A stretch of 64,000 bases of DNA from an uncultured Aquimarina sp. (GCA_937958985.1 CALGLV010000009.1:1-64000); one strand, 5' to 3'. Shown: positions 54,577 through 63,513, numbered from the stretch's first letter. Numbers and translations: made by a program. Notes: generated by a model not told the origin, from the letters alone.

Positions 54577-56082
54577 ATGAACATGAATAATTATTTTTTA
54601 ATTAAAGTATTAATGCTTTTTAGCATAACTCAAGTTCAGGCTCAGGTAGTAAAAGCTACAGTAGTTGATAATGAAACTAATGAAAGCATTCCTTATGCTA
54701 TTATTACTATGAGCGACGACAAAGGTGTTTCGGCTGATGGTGACGGATATTTTGAAATTGAATTACCTTCACATATAAAATCTATAGATTCATTAAAAAT
54801 AATTTCAATAGGCTACAAAGATTTTAAAATCGCTTTAGAAGATATTTCTAATAATACGAGTGATATAAAATTGGAACGAGAAGTTATTACGATGAATGAG
54901 GTAATAATTAGTAACACCTCTTACAGTTTAGAAGAGATTATTGAAAAAGTATCTGAAAATACTTTAAATAACTATGAGTTAGATTATAGTAAAAAGAAGT
55001 TGTTTTTTCGACAACACGACAGTAATAAAATCAATAAACTAAATATTGAGTTCAAAAAATCTACCATCCCAGAAATAAATCAAGATTTTGTAAATGAAGA
55101 ACTTAATCAAATCCCTAAAACTTCTGCTTTTTATACCGAAGTTTTTGCTGACTGGTATCAAGGAGCTAAAAATAATAAGTTAGACATATCCAAGGCAGTA
55201 AAATTTTATGATACTTACAGTAATAATTACTTAGATGCTTTTAATACCAAATTAGAAGAAATTCTAAATAGAAATTTTAAGAAAGATTCCTATTTTAAAA
55301 TTAAGTCGGGCTTTTTTAGTATAAAAACCGATGGTAAAGAAATGTTTTCTAAAGATGGAGAATTATTAGATATGCGTAATGAAGTAAGTAAAAAAGAAGC
55401 AGTAAATGAAAACTTCTTTTTTACGAACACTAAAAAAGTAATTAATAATGTTTTTTCTGAAATATTTTATAGTGATGATTCTTCTTTGAATTTTATAAAA
55501 AAACGAAGCCGGTATGATTTTGAATTAATTGACGTTATAGAATATAGAGATAATTTGGTGTATCAAATTAATTTTTTCCCTAATGGTAGCGAAGACTTTA
55601 AAGGAAGTTTTTATGTGAATACTACCGATTTTGCTATTTTAAGAATTGATTATCAAAATGTAGCACGATTACGAAATATAAAATTACTAGGGCTTAGTTA
55701 TCAAGAATTGGGGCGCAAGGGAACTATGATTTTTGAAAAAGGCAACAGTAAAAAATATCAATTAAAATTTATTGAACAAATTCAAGAAGATAAATACGGA
55801 ATAGATCGTCCGCTTAAAATTATTGAAAAAAATAAAAATGTAAGAGGAAGAAGAAAACAAAATGAAATATCCTCTGAAGTTGATTTTATATCTACCGTAG
55901 TTCGAAACTTTCAGGTTATGATATATGATAATCAAGAGATTTTAGAAAGTCAATTCTACAACCAATTAGAAAATAAAAAGGAGCAACCCAAAAACTGGAT
56001 AAAATATTACCCAGGGTATTGGAAAGGTATTCCTCAGGGGAATAATTTTAGTACTGATGTAATAGATATTAAGGCCTTTTAA
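54577..56082 (+). CDS. secreted carboxypeptidase-regulatory-domain protein
   Basis: I start at MNMNNYFLIKVLMLF, which opens a signal peptide ending in VQAQ (501 residues); an ATG six bases on is an alternative, and an earlier in-frame ATG would place a polar stretch before the signal. Residues about 25-110 are a CarboxypepD_reg-like beta-sandwich (VVKATVVDNETNESIPYAIITM, DGYFEIEL) as in TonB-dependent transporters. The remaining 390 residues have no plug or barrel; they resemble DUF5686-type partners with many Asn, Lys and Tyr. Envelope role inferred. No operon partner is evident. Confidence 0.65.
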   Translation: MNMNNYFLIKVLMLFSITQVQAQVVKATVVDNETNESIPYAIITMSDDKGVSADGDGYFEIELPSHIKSIDSLKIISIGYKDFKIALEDISNNTSDIKLEREVITMNEVIISNTSYSLEEIIEKVSENTLNNYELDYSKKKLFFRQHDSNKINKLNIEFKKSTIPEINQDFVNEELNQIPKTSAFYTEVFADWYQGAKNNKLDISKAVKFYDTYSNNYLDAFNTKLEEILNRNFKKDSYFKIKSGFFSIKTDGKEMFSKDGELLDMRNEVSKKEAVNENFFFTNTKKVINNVFSEIFYSDDSSLNFIKKRSRYDFELIDVIEYRDNLVYQINFFPNGSEDFKGSFYVNTTDFAILRIDYQNVARLRNIKLLGLSYQELGRKGTMIFEKGNSKKYQLKFIEQIQEDKYGIDRPLKIIEKNKNVRGRRKQNEISSEVDFISTVVRNFQVMIYDNQEILESQFYNQLENKKEQPKNWIKYYPGYWKGIPQGNNFSTDVIDIKAF

Positions 56083-56128
56083 AATAATCAATTAGGATAC
56101 TGTTAACACAATGTTTTCGGTATTCATT

Positions 56129-56136
56129 TACTTTTG
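56129..56136 (+). promoter_or_regulatory. -7 element (TACTTTTG) of the DUF2911 gene
   Basis: Perfect TAnnTTTG, 31 bases before the ATG. Confidence 0.45.
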
Positions 56137-56167
56137 TACCATCAAATTTATTCAATAAAAAAAAATT

Positions 56168-57013
56168 ATGAAAAAAGTTATTTTAAGTTCATTGTTAGCT
56201 GTTTTTTCACTGGCTAGTAGTGCACAAATCAAAACACCTAAACCCTCACCAGCAGCTACATTAAAACAAAATGTTGGTTTAACGGAAATTACGGTTAATT
56301 ACTCACGACCAAGCCTTAAAGGCAGAAAGGCATTTGGGAATTTAGTTCCTTTTGAATCGTTATGGAGAACAGGGGCAAATAATAATACTACAGTACAATT
56401 TACTACACCAGTAACCGTGGGTAAATCACCTTTAGAGGCGGGTACTTATGCAGTTTACTCAAGGCCAGGGAAATCAACTTGGGAAGTAATTTTTTATAAG
56501 GATACCGATAATTGGGGATTACCTAAACAATGGGATAAATCAAAAGTTGCAGCAAGTGTTAAGGTGAATACCGTAGCTTATCCTGTGACTGTTGAATCAT
56601 TCACAATAGCAGTAAATAACCTTGCTACGGATAGTGCCGATTTAGTAATTATGTGGGAAAATACTTATGTAGCAGTTCCTGTAAAAACGCCTGCTAATAA
56701 AACCATTTTAGCTAATATAGAAAATACAATAAAAGCTTCTCCTAGTGCAGATGATTATTATACAGCTGCAGTATATTTATCATCAACAGATCAAAACATT
56801 GATAAAGCTAATACGTATATGATAAAAGCAATGGAACTGACAGAAGAGCCTAAGTTTTGGCAACTTCGTCAACAGTCATTAATTTTAGCTAAAATAGGAG
56901 ATACTAAAGGAGCCATAGTAGCAGCGAAAGAATCCTTAAAAAAGGCAACTAAAGCTGGTAACAAAGATTATATAAAATTAAATACAGATTCTATTATTGA
57001 ATGGAGTAAATAG
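56168..57013 (+). CDS. DUF2911 family secreted protein
   Basis: 281 residues with a signal peptide ending in SSAQ. The DUF2911 core is clear: PSPAATLKQNVGLTEITVNYSRPSLKGRKAFG, then VPFESLWRTGANNNT, TYAVYSRPG and WGLPKQWDKSKVAA. The C-terminal 90 residues add TPR-like helices (YYTAAVYLSSTDQNIDKANTYMIKA). The biochemical role of the family is unknown; it is widespread in secreted proteins of Bacteroidota. It has its own promoter and terminator. Confidence 0.85.
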   Translation: MKKVILSSLLAVFSLASSAQIKTPKPSPAATLKQNVGLTEITVNYSRPSLKGRKAFGNLVPFESLWRTGANNNTTVQFTTPVTVGKSPLEAGTYAVYSRPGKSTWEVIFYKDTDNWGLPKQWDKSKVAASVKVNTVAYPVTVESFTIAVNNLATDSADLVIMWENTYVAVPVKTPANKTILANIENTIKASPSADDYYTAAVYLSSTDQNIDKANTYMIKAMELTEEPKFWQLRQQSLILAKIGDTKGAIVAAKESLKKATKAGNKDYIKLNTDSIIEWSK

Positions 57014-57045
57014 AAATTTTATTTAAATTGTAATAGATTACTAAT

Positions 57046-57084
57046 AAAAATGAGGAAGCCTAATTAATAGACTTTCTCATTTTT
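57046..57084. terminator. bidirectional terminator between DUF2911 and the hydrolase
   Basis: Arms AAAAATGAGgAAG / CTTtCTCATTTTT with a 13-base loop between convergent genes. Confidence 0.8.
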
Positions 57085-57135
57085 GTTTACACAATTTTAT
57101 AGATACGAATTTTTTATTCGTGTATAGATAATTAT

Positions 57136-59061
57136 TTAATTTATTAAGAGTCTACGATTATAAACATTGTTTTTGGCATCTTTAATTTTTACAAAGTAAA
57201 TACCCGAACGAAACACGTTCTTTTTTCCAATGCTTAAACTACTTTTTGTCGTCGTTGTTTCGAAAACAATTCTACCTGTAATATTACTGATAGTGACAGT
57301 AGATTTTTCAATATTCGATAAGTCTATGTTAAATCTCCCCGTCGATGGATTGGGGTACAATTTTACAGTTGAAACTTCAGTTAAAGCTATTTCTTCAGTT
57401 TTGGTATTTAAGGTAGTTACAGGTTCGTTAAAAGTTACTTCAACACGCATTATTGAATAACGAGGAATACTAACGGTATTTTGGTTACGTCTAATAACGG
57501 CATTACGTATTGTTGGAGTAGTTGTTGTTAAGTTTTCCATACTCATACCAGAAAGTGTTACATCAAAGCCTGTTTGAAGCTCTCCTTCACGTCTCAGGTT
57601 TAATCGAGTAGATCTATTCGCTAAATTAGTTACTAGGTAAGTTATTTTTTGATCACCTTTACGTACAGCAATTGCATTTACAGCTTTGGATATTTTTTTA
57701 CTTGAAGTTTCAAGATCATCGGTAGTTACCACAATACCTTCGTATAATTCAGAATCTCTAAGTAAGCCACGAAAATGTTCGTAAATTCGACCATAACCCG
57801 TTGAGAATCTCTCATCATTTTCATCAAATCGGTATTGTGCATTCGATCCAAAAGTAGAAAACCAATTGATACGTTCAAGTTCCAATCTTCTTTGATTTCT
57901 AATAAGATGTGTATACGTATCCGCAGCCCCTAAAAAAGCAGCACCAATACCTTCATCTTCACTTCCTGCAACCCCCCATTCGGTAAGCCATATTGAATTT
58001 TTTTCTTCACTAACTTGTGCCTTTGCATAACTTAATGAAGTATCCATAATCCTACTAGCACTTAATAAACGCTTTAAGTTTTCAGAAGTAAGTTGACTAG
58101 GGTTTATGCCACTTTGTCTTTGTTCACGTACATACCTGTGTATTACTATAGCATCAAAAAAGCTTTCATCTTGTGTAATGGCATCATTAAAAGCTTGGTC
58201 GCTATCACGTCTCGCTAAAGGTTCTATAGTGTCCGATGCTCGGTATGTTAAAGGAATACCAAAGCGAACTTCTTTACCAAGTCGAGCAGCTCTACCACGA
58301 ATATTGGTTACAATTCGCTCTGCTCTATTTCTCCATGAGCTAGGAGTACTAATAGTTCCTGTACGTTGGCTTCTAAAGAAAAATTCATTTCCAAGTTCCA
58401 TATCTTCTACCTCAAATCCATCATTTATCATAGATTCCCACCTTCTTCCGTTTGAAACGCCGTCATTACCTACTACGTTTAAAACGGTTAGTAAATCTAA
58501 TGGTCTTTCATTTGCAATTGCCTTATCAAAAATACCTCTTAAAGAAGGGTAGCCAATGCGTACTGTTGCCGGACTATCGTGTTTTGATATTGTTCTACCA
58601 TTTTCTATAAAAGGATCTAAAATATGTCTTGAATCCGCTTCTGCAATAATATTACCGTTTGAGTCTGTAACTTGCTCCCAGTTGTAGGAGTTAGCAAAAA
58701 CCCCTTGAGGAAAACGAATAACTACAGGATCTCTTTCTTCTATAAAATCCTTTGCAGTTTGTGAGTTAAAACCTTGAAAACCTCTATTTTCATTTACTAC
58801 TTCTAGGTTTGGACCGAGTAAAGGAGCGTTATTTAAACCTCTTAATCGGATAGTGTTTACATCAACATTTGAACCTAAAAGTAAATTATTAAATTTTTCG
58901 GGGTTTCCATTAATATTAATGGTAGTATTAAAAGATCCTTCATCGTTATCAGGTGCGATCTCAGAAAAAGGAAAGTCACTTTGTGCATTAATAACCGACC
59001 CTGCTAAACAGAGTGCTGTAACTGTTATTTTTGCTTTTAGTTTTTGTTTTGTTTTGTACAT
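57136..59061 (-). CDS. T9SS-exported clan GH-A glycoside hydrolase
   Basis: 641 residues. A signal peptide (to about residue 27) leads into a TIM barrel with the clan GH-A pair Glu226 (MELGNEFF, acid/base) and Glu361 (WLTEWGVAG, nucleophile). The barrel-plus-beta-sandwich layout and FPQGVFANSYNW fit the GH51/GH86 region of sequence space; I cannot choose a family from the sequence alone. Residues about 475-545 form the sandwich, and the last 75 are a T9SS sorting domain (VKLYPNPSTGRFNIDL, FRSGIYFVKI). Probably a surface polysaccharidase of a marine degrader. No SusC/D genes adjoin it. Confidence 0.75.
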   Translation of the reverse strand: MYKTKQKLKAKITVTALCLAGSVINAQSDFPFSEIAPDNDEGSFNTTININGNPEKFNNLLLGSNVDVNTIRLRGLNNAPLLGPNLEVVNENRGFQGFNSQTAKDFIEERDPVVIRFPQGVFANSYNWEQVTDSNGNIIAEADSRHILDPFIENGRTISKHDSPATVRIGYPSLRGIFDKAIANERPLDLLTVLNVVGNDGVSNGRRWESMINDGFEVEDMELGNEFFFRSQRTGTISTPSSWRNRAERIVTNIRGRAARLGKEVRFGIPLTYRASDTIEPLARRDSDQAFNDAITQDESFFDAIVIHRYVREQRQSGINPSQLTSENLKRLLSASRIMDTSLSYAKAQVSEEKNSIWLTEWGVAGSEDEGIGAAFLGAADTYTHLIRNQRRLELERINWFSTFGSNAQYRFDENDERFSTGYGRIYEHFRGLLRDSELYEGIVVTTDDLETSSKKISKAVNAIAVRKGDQKITYLVTNLANRSTRLNLRREGELQTGFDVTLSGMSMENLTTTTPTIRNAVIRRNQNTVSIPRYSIMRVEVTFNEPVTTLNTKTEEIALTEVSTVKLYPNPSTGRFNIDLSNIEKSTVTISNITGRIVFETTTTKSSLSIGKKNVFRSGIYFVKIKDAKNNVYNRRLLIN

Positions 59062-59190
59062 TTAATTTTAGTTTTGTTTTAATTGTATTTATATAAGTGT
59101 GTTTTAAGGTATTTGGGATGCTGTATTAAGATTCCTTTGATAACAGTAAAAATCATATTTTATTGCTTTATTTATTTGGAATAAAATAAA

Positions 59191-59242
59191 TTTAATACCC
59201 TCTCCAAAACTATAACCTTATAGCTTTGGAGAGGGTATTAAA
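59191..59242. other. long hairpin upstream of the hydrolase gene
   Basis: Eighteen-base perfect arms TTTAATACCCTCTCCAAA / TTTGGAGAGGGTATTAAA, extended after one mismatch by CTATAA / TTATAG around a CC loop. It has the size and A/T ends of a bidirectional terminator, but no gene ends nearby on either strand: the hydrolase starts 130 bases to the left and the IS lies 94 bases to the right. Confidence 0.7.
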
Positions 59243-59327
59243 TTGTCCATTTTTAGAGTTTATTTGCCTATTCAATATGTTTTTAGAAAAGTATAATAAA
59301 AACGTACTGCCGCTTATTATAAAACAA

Positions 59328-59335
59328 TAGGATTA
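59328..59335. repeat. left target-site duplication of the IS
   Basis: The eight bases taggatta directly before the left IS end are repeated directly after the right end. Confidence 0.8.
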
Positions 59336-60304
59336 ACCCGTAGTGCATTATTAAATAATAGATACTTTAATGTTATTGAGTTTTCTATTTAGTATAAACT
59401 GGTTGATGTATTGAATTGTAGTAAAGGCAGTTACTTTAGTTAGTATTCTAGTTTTAAAACCTTCAAAAGATTTAGCATAGTTTCTTCTAATCATAAACTG
59501 GTCGCAGAGTTGAGAAAATATTGTTTCTATTCTTTTTCTTGATTTTCTAAATACATAAGGTTGTTGGATTACTCCTTTTTGATTTTTTCTTTTAGGCGTA
59601 TTGAGCTTTATATTACAAGAATTGAATAAATCTAATTGCCATTCAGAAGACAAATATCCTTTGTCAGCTATTAAAGTACAGTCATTTAATTGTTTTTTAA
59701 TGTCTTTCAAATAATGAATATCATGCACGGATGCTGGCGATATATCAAGGCTTTCAATGACACCTTTTACAGAACAAACCATGTGTAATTTATACCCATA
59801 ATATCTAGCATCTTGCGAAGCACAAAACCCTCTATTAGGACTACTAAAACCCTGTTCTTTACATATTCTACTTCTAGAAGCTCTCGATATTTTACAAACT
59901 TCAAGCGGCATGCTATCTACAATAAAGTATTTTTCATCTTGATTAAATTTATAAGCTAATTTACTTCTCATTAACTCTAACTCTGGAAAGAGTTTGCGTC
60001 TTCGCTTATTATAAACACTACGTTCTATCTTTGAAGATAAACTAAAAGGAAGTTTTCTAAATAGATCATACTCACTATCAATACCAAGATATTCTGAGGT
60101 AATTGACAATGCTAACAATTCTTTATCCGTGAGTTTTGGTTTACGCTTTTGAAAAATAAAATTATCCTTGGGCTCAATACTATTTAATACTTCAAGGATT
60201 TTATGGTAAATTGCTTTTAAGTTGTGCATCTTGAAAGGTTTTGTCACTATTCAAGGTAATGCCTATTTTAGGCATGCACAACTTTTTATTAATGCGCTAC
60301 GGGT
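59336..60304 (-). mobile_element. intact IS982-family insertion sequence (969 bp)
   Basis: Both ends start with ACCC in inverted orientation; the first 20 bases of each end match at 18 positions (ACCCGTAG, GCATTA and TAAA blocks). The element carries one full transposase gene and an 8-bp target duplication (taggatta). Size, end sequence and transposase type all fit IS982. A small hairpin (60259-60275, ATGCCTA / TAGGCAT) lies just before the transposase start and may limit outside transcription. It landed in an intergenic region. Confidence 0.92.
59351..60247 (-). CDS. IS982 family transposase
   Basis: 298 residues, intact. The N-terminal segment KLTDKELLALSITSEYLGIDSE is typical of IS982. 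The DDE residues can be assigned to FIVDSMPLEV (first Asp), LIADKGYLS (second Asp) and RKRIETIFSQL (Glu). The stop codon lies inside the left terminal repeat. An ATG 18 bases downstream (MHNLKAIYHKILE) is an alternative start. Nothing suggests inactivation, so the element may still move. Confidence 0.92.
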   Translation of the reverse strand: MTKPFKMHNLKAIYHKILEVLNSIEPKDNFIFQKRKPKLTDKELLALSITSEYLGIDSEYDLFRKLPFSLSSKIERSVYNKRRRKLFPELELMRSKLAYKFNQDEKYFIVDSMPLEVCKISRASRSRICKEQGFSSPNRGFCASQDARYYGYKLHMVCSVKGVIESLDISPASVHDIHYLKDIKKQLNDCTLIADKGYLSSEWQLDLFNSCNIKLNTPKRKNQKGVIQQPYVFRKSRKRIETIFSQLCDQFMIRRNYAKSFEGFKTRILTKVTAFTTIQYINQFILNRKLNNIKVSII

Positions 60305-60312
60305 TAGGATTA
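60305..60312. repeat. right target-site duplication of the IS
   Basis: Direct copy of taggatta following the right IS end. Confidence 0.8.
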
Positions 60313-60464
60313 ATACTGTAAGAACACCATTCAAAGTTGAAAATAGTTTGTCTTGTTTTTAGTTTTAGATAGTTGATTCTAATAATATTTTATTCGTAAC
60401 TAATTTATTTTTTATATTTTGGCAAGGAATTTGATTTCAATGTTTAAATAATATCTGATAGTAA

Positions 60465-60908
60465 ATGAAAAAGGCAATTGTATTTTTTTTTATGGTTTTA
60501 TCTTCAGCTATTTTTTCTCAAGATAAAATAGCTTGGTTTACCGATTTTGCGGAAGCTAAACAAGAAGCGAAGTATAGTAATAAACCTTTAATTATGTATT
60601 TAACAGGAAGCGATTGGTGTTCGCCTTGTAAACAATTGAAAAAAGATTTTTTTGAAGACGATGCGTTTATTGAAAAATCAAAAAACGTGGTATTATTAAA
60701 AGTAGATTTACCTTTTAGAGAAGACATCATTACGCCAGAACAACGTACAAAAAACCAAGTACTTCAAAAGAAATACAATCCTAAAAAATCATTTCCGCTA
60801 TTGATTGGTTTTAATAGTAAAGGAAAAGAGGTTTCCAGAATTTCTTCATACAGTGGAGGGGATCCGCGTTACCATTTTGAGTTTTTAGAGCAATTAATGC
60901 ACTTTTAG
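60465..60908 (+). CDS. secreted thioredoxin-like protein
   Basis: 147 residues with a signal peptide ending at IFSQ and one thioredoxin fold with the redox motif SDWCSPCKQLKKDF (CxxC), followed by VVLLKVDLPF and KKSFPLLIGF with the cis-proline region. The family (DUF255/thioredoxin_7-like) works as a periplasmic thiol-disulfide carrier or chaperone. It is convergent with umuD; their stops lie two bases apart and no terminator is visible between them. Confidence 0.85.
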   Translation: MKKAIVFFFMVLSSAIFSQDKIAWFTDFAEAKQEAKYSNKPLIMYLTGSDWCSPCKQLKKDFFEDDAFIEKSKNVVLLKVDLPFREDIITPEQRTKNQVLQKKYNPKKSFPLLIGFNSKGKEVSRISSYSGGDPRYHFEFLEQLMHF

Positions 60909-60910
60909 GA

Positions 60911-61333
60911 TTATACCTTTTTAATAACATAGGTAACGATTCCCCAGATTATAAAATTATCGTTTTCTGTTACCTTAATTACAGGGTAATCGGGATTTTC
61001 AGGCACTAAATGAATTTCTTTGTTTTGTATGGATAATCGTTTCACGGTAAACTCATTTTCAATATAACATACGGCAATACGTTTGTCAATAGGAGGTATA
61101 CTTCGGTCTATAATAAGTAAGTCACCATTATTTAGCCCTGCATTAATCATAGATTCTCCTTGTACACGTGCATAAAAAGTAGCTTCTTTATTATGTACCA
61201 GCTTATCGTCTAAACTTAATTTTTCGTGCACAAAATCTTGGGCAGGTGAGGGGAATCCGGCAGAAATACCAGTATCTACAAATGTAATTACAGCAGTGTT
61301 GTTTGGTGCTCTTTTAAAAATAGTAACGCTCAT
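60911..61333 (-). CDS. umuD: UmuD-like autoproteolytic DNA polymerase V subunit
   Basis: 140 residues of the LexA/S24 group. The cleavage site is Ala25-Gly26 in ISAGFPSPAQDF; the catalytic dyad is Ser61 (GESMINAGL) and Lys98 (FTVKRL). After RecA-stimulated self-cleavage, UmuD' joins UmuC as polymerase V for translesion synthesis. The gene follows umuC by five bases; in E. coli and most relatives umuD comes first, so the order here is reversed. Confidence 0.9.
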   Translation of the reverse strand: MSVTIFKRAPNNTAVITFVDTGISAGFPSPAQDFVHEKLSLDDKLVHNKEATFYARVQGESMINAGLNNGDLLIIDRSIPPIDKRIAVCYIENEFTVKRLSIQNKEIHLVPENPDYPVIKVTENDNFIIWGIVTYVIKKV

Positions 61334-61338
61334 GTATT

Positions 61339-62589
61339 TTATTTTACAATTATAATATCATCCCAATTTGTAGTGTAACAAGGCGACAGTTTATTTTGTT
61401 TCATTTTCCATTTATTTCCTAAATCTTGGGAAGCTATTCGTAGTTTATTTCCACATTTTTTATTTGCCTTATCCATTACCTTCATTAATACAGCATGCTT
61501 AGGGTTTTCAATAGTAAACATGTTTAATTGACGGTTGTTGTTAGGGGTAATTCCCATTAAAATAACACCTAGTTTTTTGTATTTAAAATTAGGCCTGTAA
61601 ATTAGTTTTAAAGCTTTAATAGCTTCTTTTGAAATAAGTAAACTAGAGTTGCTAGCATGGGGTAGGTGTAAACAAATATTAGTATGATTTTGAGGTAAAT
61701 CGGCACGTATTTTATTTGTTCTTATAAATACATATATCATATTAGCAACGCCATCTTCATTACGTAATTTTTCGGAGCAGGTTATGGCAAATGTAGCAAT
61801 GCGCTCGCGTAGTATTTCGTAGTCCGAAGTCATGTGCTTAAGGGAGCGTGTGGTAGCAATAGCTTTTCTGTTTTTAACCTCGTCTAGTTGTAATGTGGGT
61901 TCTCCTTTAAGGTCTTTATATAATCTTAAGCCTACAATACTAAATTGTTTTTGAACATAATTACCGGGGAGTTGCGTAAACTGATACGCCGTTTGTATTT
62001 CTTGATTTTTTAGTTTTTCAGCAATTTTTTTTCCAATTCCCCAAACATCATCAATGGCTGTCCATCGTAATGCTTTAATACGCAGTTCTTCATTTTTTAT
62101 AAAATATACGCCACCTGTTTTAAAAGTGAATTTTTTAGCGATTTTATTAGCAATTTTAGACAAGGCTTTGGTAGGAGCAATACCTATACTTATGGGCATT
62201 CCAACACAGCGAAGTACCTCGTTTTGTATTAATTTACAGTGTGTTTCTAAATCATAATATTCAAAGCCTTTAAATTGTATAAAGGCCTCGTCTATGGAAT
62301 ACACTTCAATATCAGGACAAAATTTTTCGATAATAGTCATTACTCGCTGACTTAAATCACCGTAAAGAGGGTAGTTTGATGAAAAAACATGCACCCCATA
62401 TTTTTCAAACTCAACTTCATATTTATGAGCAGGAGCCCCCATAGGAATAAAAGGTTTTGCTTCATTGCTACGAGCAATTACACAACCATCGTTATTCGAA
62501 AGTATAGCCACGGGTTTATTGGCTAGGGAAGGATTAAAAACTCTTTCGCAACTAGCGTAAAAATTATTACAATCAATTAAAGCAAACAT
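61339..62589 (-). CDS. umuC: UmuC-like Y-family DNA polymerase
   Basis: 416 residues. The catalytic domain starts MFALIDCNNFYASCERVFNP with the first metal Asp (Asp6), continues with NDGCVIARSNEAK and EVYSIDEAFIQF (Asp and Glu of the active site), and has the helix-hairpin-helix segment VWGIGKKIAEKL. A DUF4113-like C-terminal part ends the protein, as in UmuC. It precedes umuD by five bases and is probably SOS-induced; a candidate operator lies 44 bases upstream of its start. Confidence 0.92.
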   Translation of the reverse strand: MFALIDCNNFYASCERVFNPSLANKPVAILSNNDGCVIARSNEAKPFIPMGAPAHKYEVEFEKYGVHVFSSNYPLYGDLSQRVMTIIEKFCPDIEVYSIDEAFIQFKGFEYYDLETHCKLIQNEVLRCVGMPISIGIAPTKALSKIANKIAKKFTFKTGGVYFIKNEELRIKALRWTAIDDVWGIGKKIAEKLKNQEIQTAYQFTQLPGNYVQKQFSIVGLRLYKDLKGEPTLQLDEVKNRKAIATTRSLKHMTSDYEILRERIATFAITCSEKLRNEDGVANMIYVFIRTNKIRADLPQNHTNICLHLPHASNSSLLISKEAIKALKLIYRPNFKYKKLGVILMGITPNNNRQLNMFTIENPKHAVLMKVMDKANKKCGNKLRIASQDLGNKWKMKQNKLSPCYTTNWDDIIIVK

Positions 62590-62632
62590 GTTGCTAATTT
62601 ATGGATTATTTCCTTTTTATTGGATTAATTCC

Positions 62633-62646
62633 ATGTTTAATAACAT
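62633..62646. promoter_or_regulatory. candidate operator upstream of umuC
   Basis: Inverted repeat ATGTT-TAAT-AACAT, 44 bases before the umuC ATG. Position fits a LexA-like operator, but I have no known Bacteroidota consensus to match, and short inverted repeats arise by chance in AT-rich DNA. Confidence 0.3.
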
Positions 62647-62691
62647 ATATTTTTTAACTAAAAAAACCACTTTTTAAGTTTGATAAATTAG

Positions 62692-63222
62692 CTATTGGAG
62701 TTCAATAGAATCAATAAGTAATTCGAAGTTTTCTTGTTTTTTGTTTCCAATTAAAAAAGCGATTTCTTCAATAAAGTTTTCTTTAAAATTGGGTTTATTG
62801 AGTGTTTTACCCCTAAAGGCAGGATACATATTGTTTAACGAAATTTGGATTTCTTGCCACTCGTTTGTAGTTTCAAAAGCGCCTATATAAGAGTAATAAT
62901 CACTGGAACTCGCTTTTATTCTAAACTGATACTTTTTGCAATCTCCTTTTATTTTAAGAATTATAGAGGTGAAATTAAAAACCTCAATTTTTTTAAATTT
63001 ATACCGAACAGAAGAAAATCCACCGTTGTTTTCAAGCGATACTTCTCCTTTAAAAACGCCATGGCCTTCGTTAGAAACAGTGAACTCTCCAAAGGATTTA
63101 CCTCCCATAACTACATCGTTAGTAACAATCCATTCGTTAGAAAACGTTTCTTTGTTGAAATTAAATATGGTTTGTGATAGCATAAGGTTAGTCGTAATTA
63201 TCATGAAAATTAAATGTTTCAT
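62692..63222 (-). CDS. CIA30 family protein, secreted
   Basis: 176 residues with a signal peptide (about 16 residues). The CIA30 beta-sandwich has the typical WIVTNDVVMGGKSFGEF, the GGFSSVRYKF strand and IILKIKGDCKKYQFRIKA. In mitochondria CIA30 aids complex I assembly; bacterial relatives are galactose-binding-like folds of unknown function. The export signal argues against a complex I role. Its promoter region lies in the following gap. Confidence 0.82.
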   Translation of the reverse strand: MKHLIFMIITTNLMLSQTIFNFNKETFSNEWIVTNDVVMGGKSFGEFTVSNEGHGVFKGEVSLENNGGFSSVRYKFKKIEVFNFTSIILKIKGDCKKYQFRIKASSSDYYSYIGAFETTNEWQEIQISLNNMYPAFRGKTLNKPNFKENFIEEIAFLIGNKKQENFELLIDSIELQ

Positions 63223-63513
63223 AGCTTAAACAGGTTAACTGGTTTAGTTTCTGAATTTAGGTTTTAATGATTTATGTATAAAAGTATAGTTTAGGAAATA
63301 ATTACTTTCATTTTACTACTAAATTTTATGCTCATTACATTTGTTTAGCATAAAATATTACAAACAAAGGCCTTATTTTAAAAGGTATCAAATTCCAATT
63401 TTGTTAACGGCCCAATTAAAAATTAATATTGTTGATTTACTGTATTGCAATAAATGGATACCAGACCTATTATGAAAATATTTTTAAGCAAAAGCTATGT
63501 TAGCTTAAAAAAA
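63223..63513. other. gap between CIA30 and the terminator
   Basis: No gene in 291 bases. It holds a 10-base perfect inverted repeat ATTTTATGCT / AGCATAAAAT (63323-63332 and 63347-63356, 14-base loop) and otherwise AT-rich sequence that probably includes the CIA30 promoter; I saw no clear TAnnTTTG. Confidence 0.4.

Noticed and set aside
58106-58552. 148-codon plus-strand frame inside the T9SS hydrolase
   Set aside because: Antisense shadow of the catalytic barrel, whose residues are well conserved.
59336-60304. IS as part of a larger composite transposon or phage
   Set aside because: No second copy, integrase or cargo genes are visible around it; a single clean insertion explains it.
63323-63356. 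Ten-base inverted repeat upstream of CIA30 as a riboswitch
   Set aside because: No conserved core or terminator with it; a short hairpin only.
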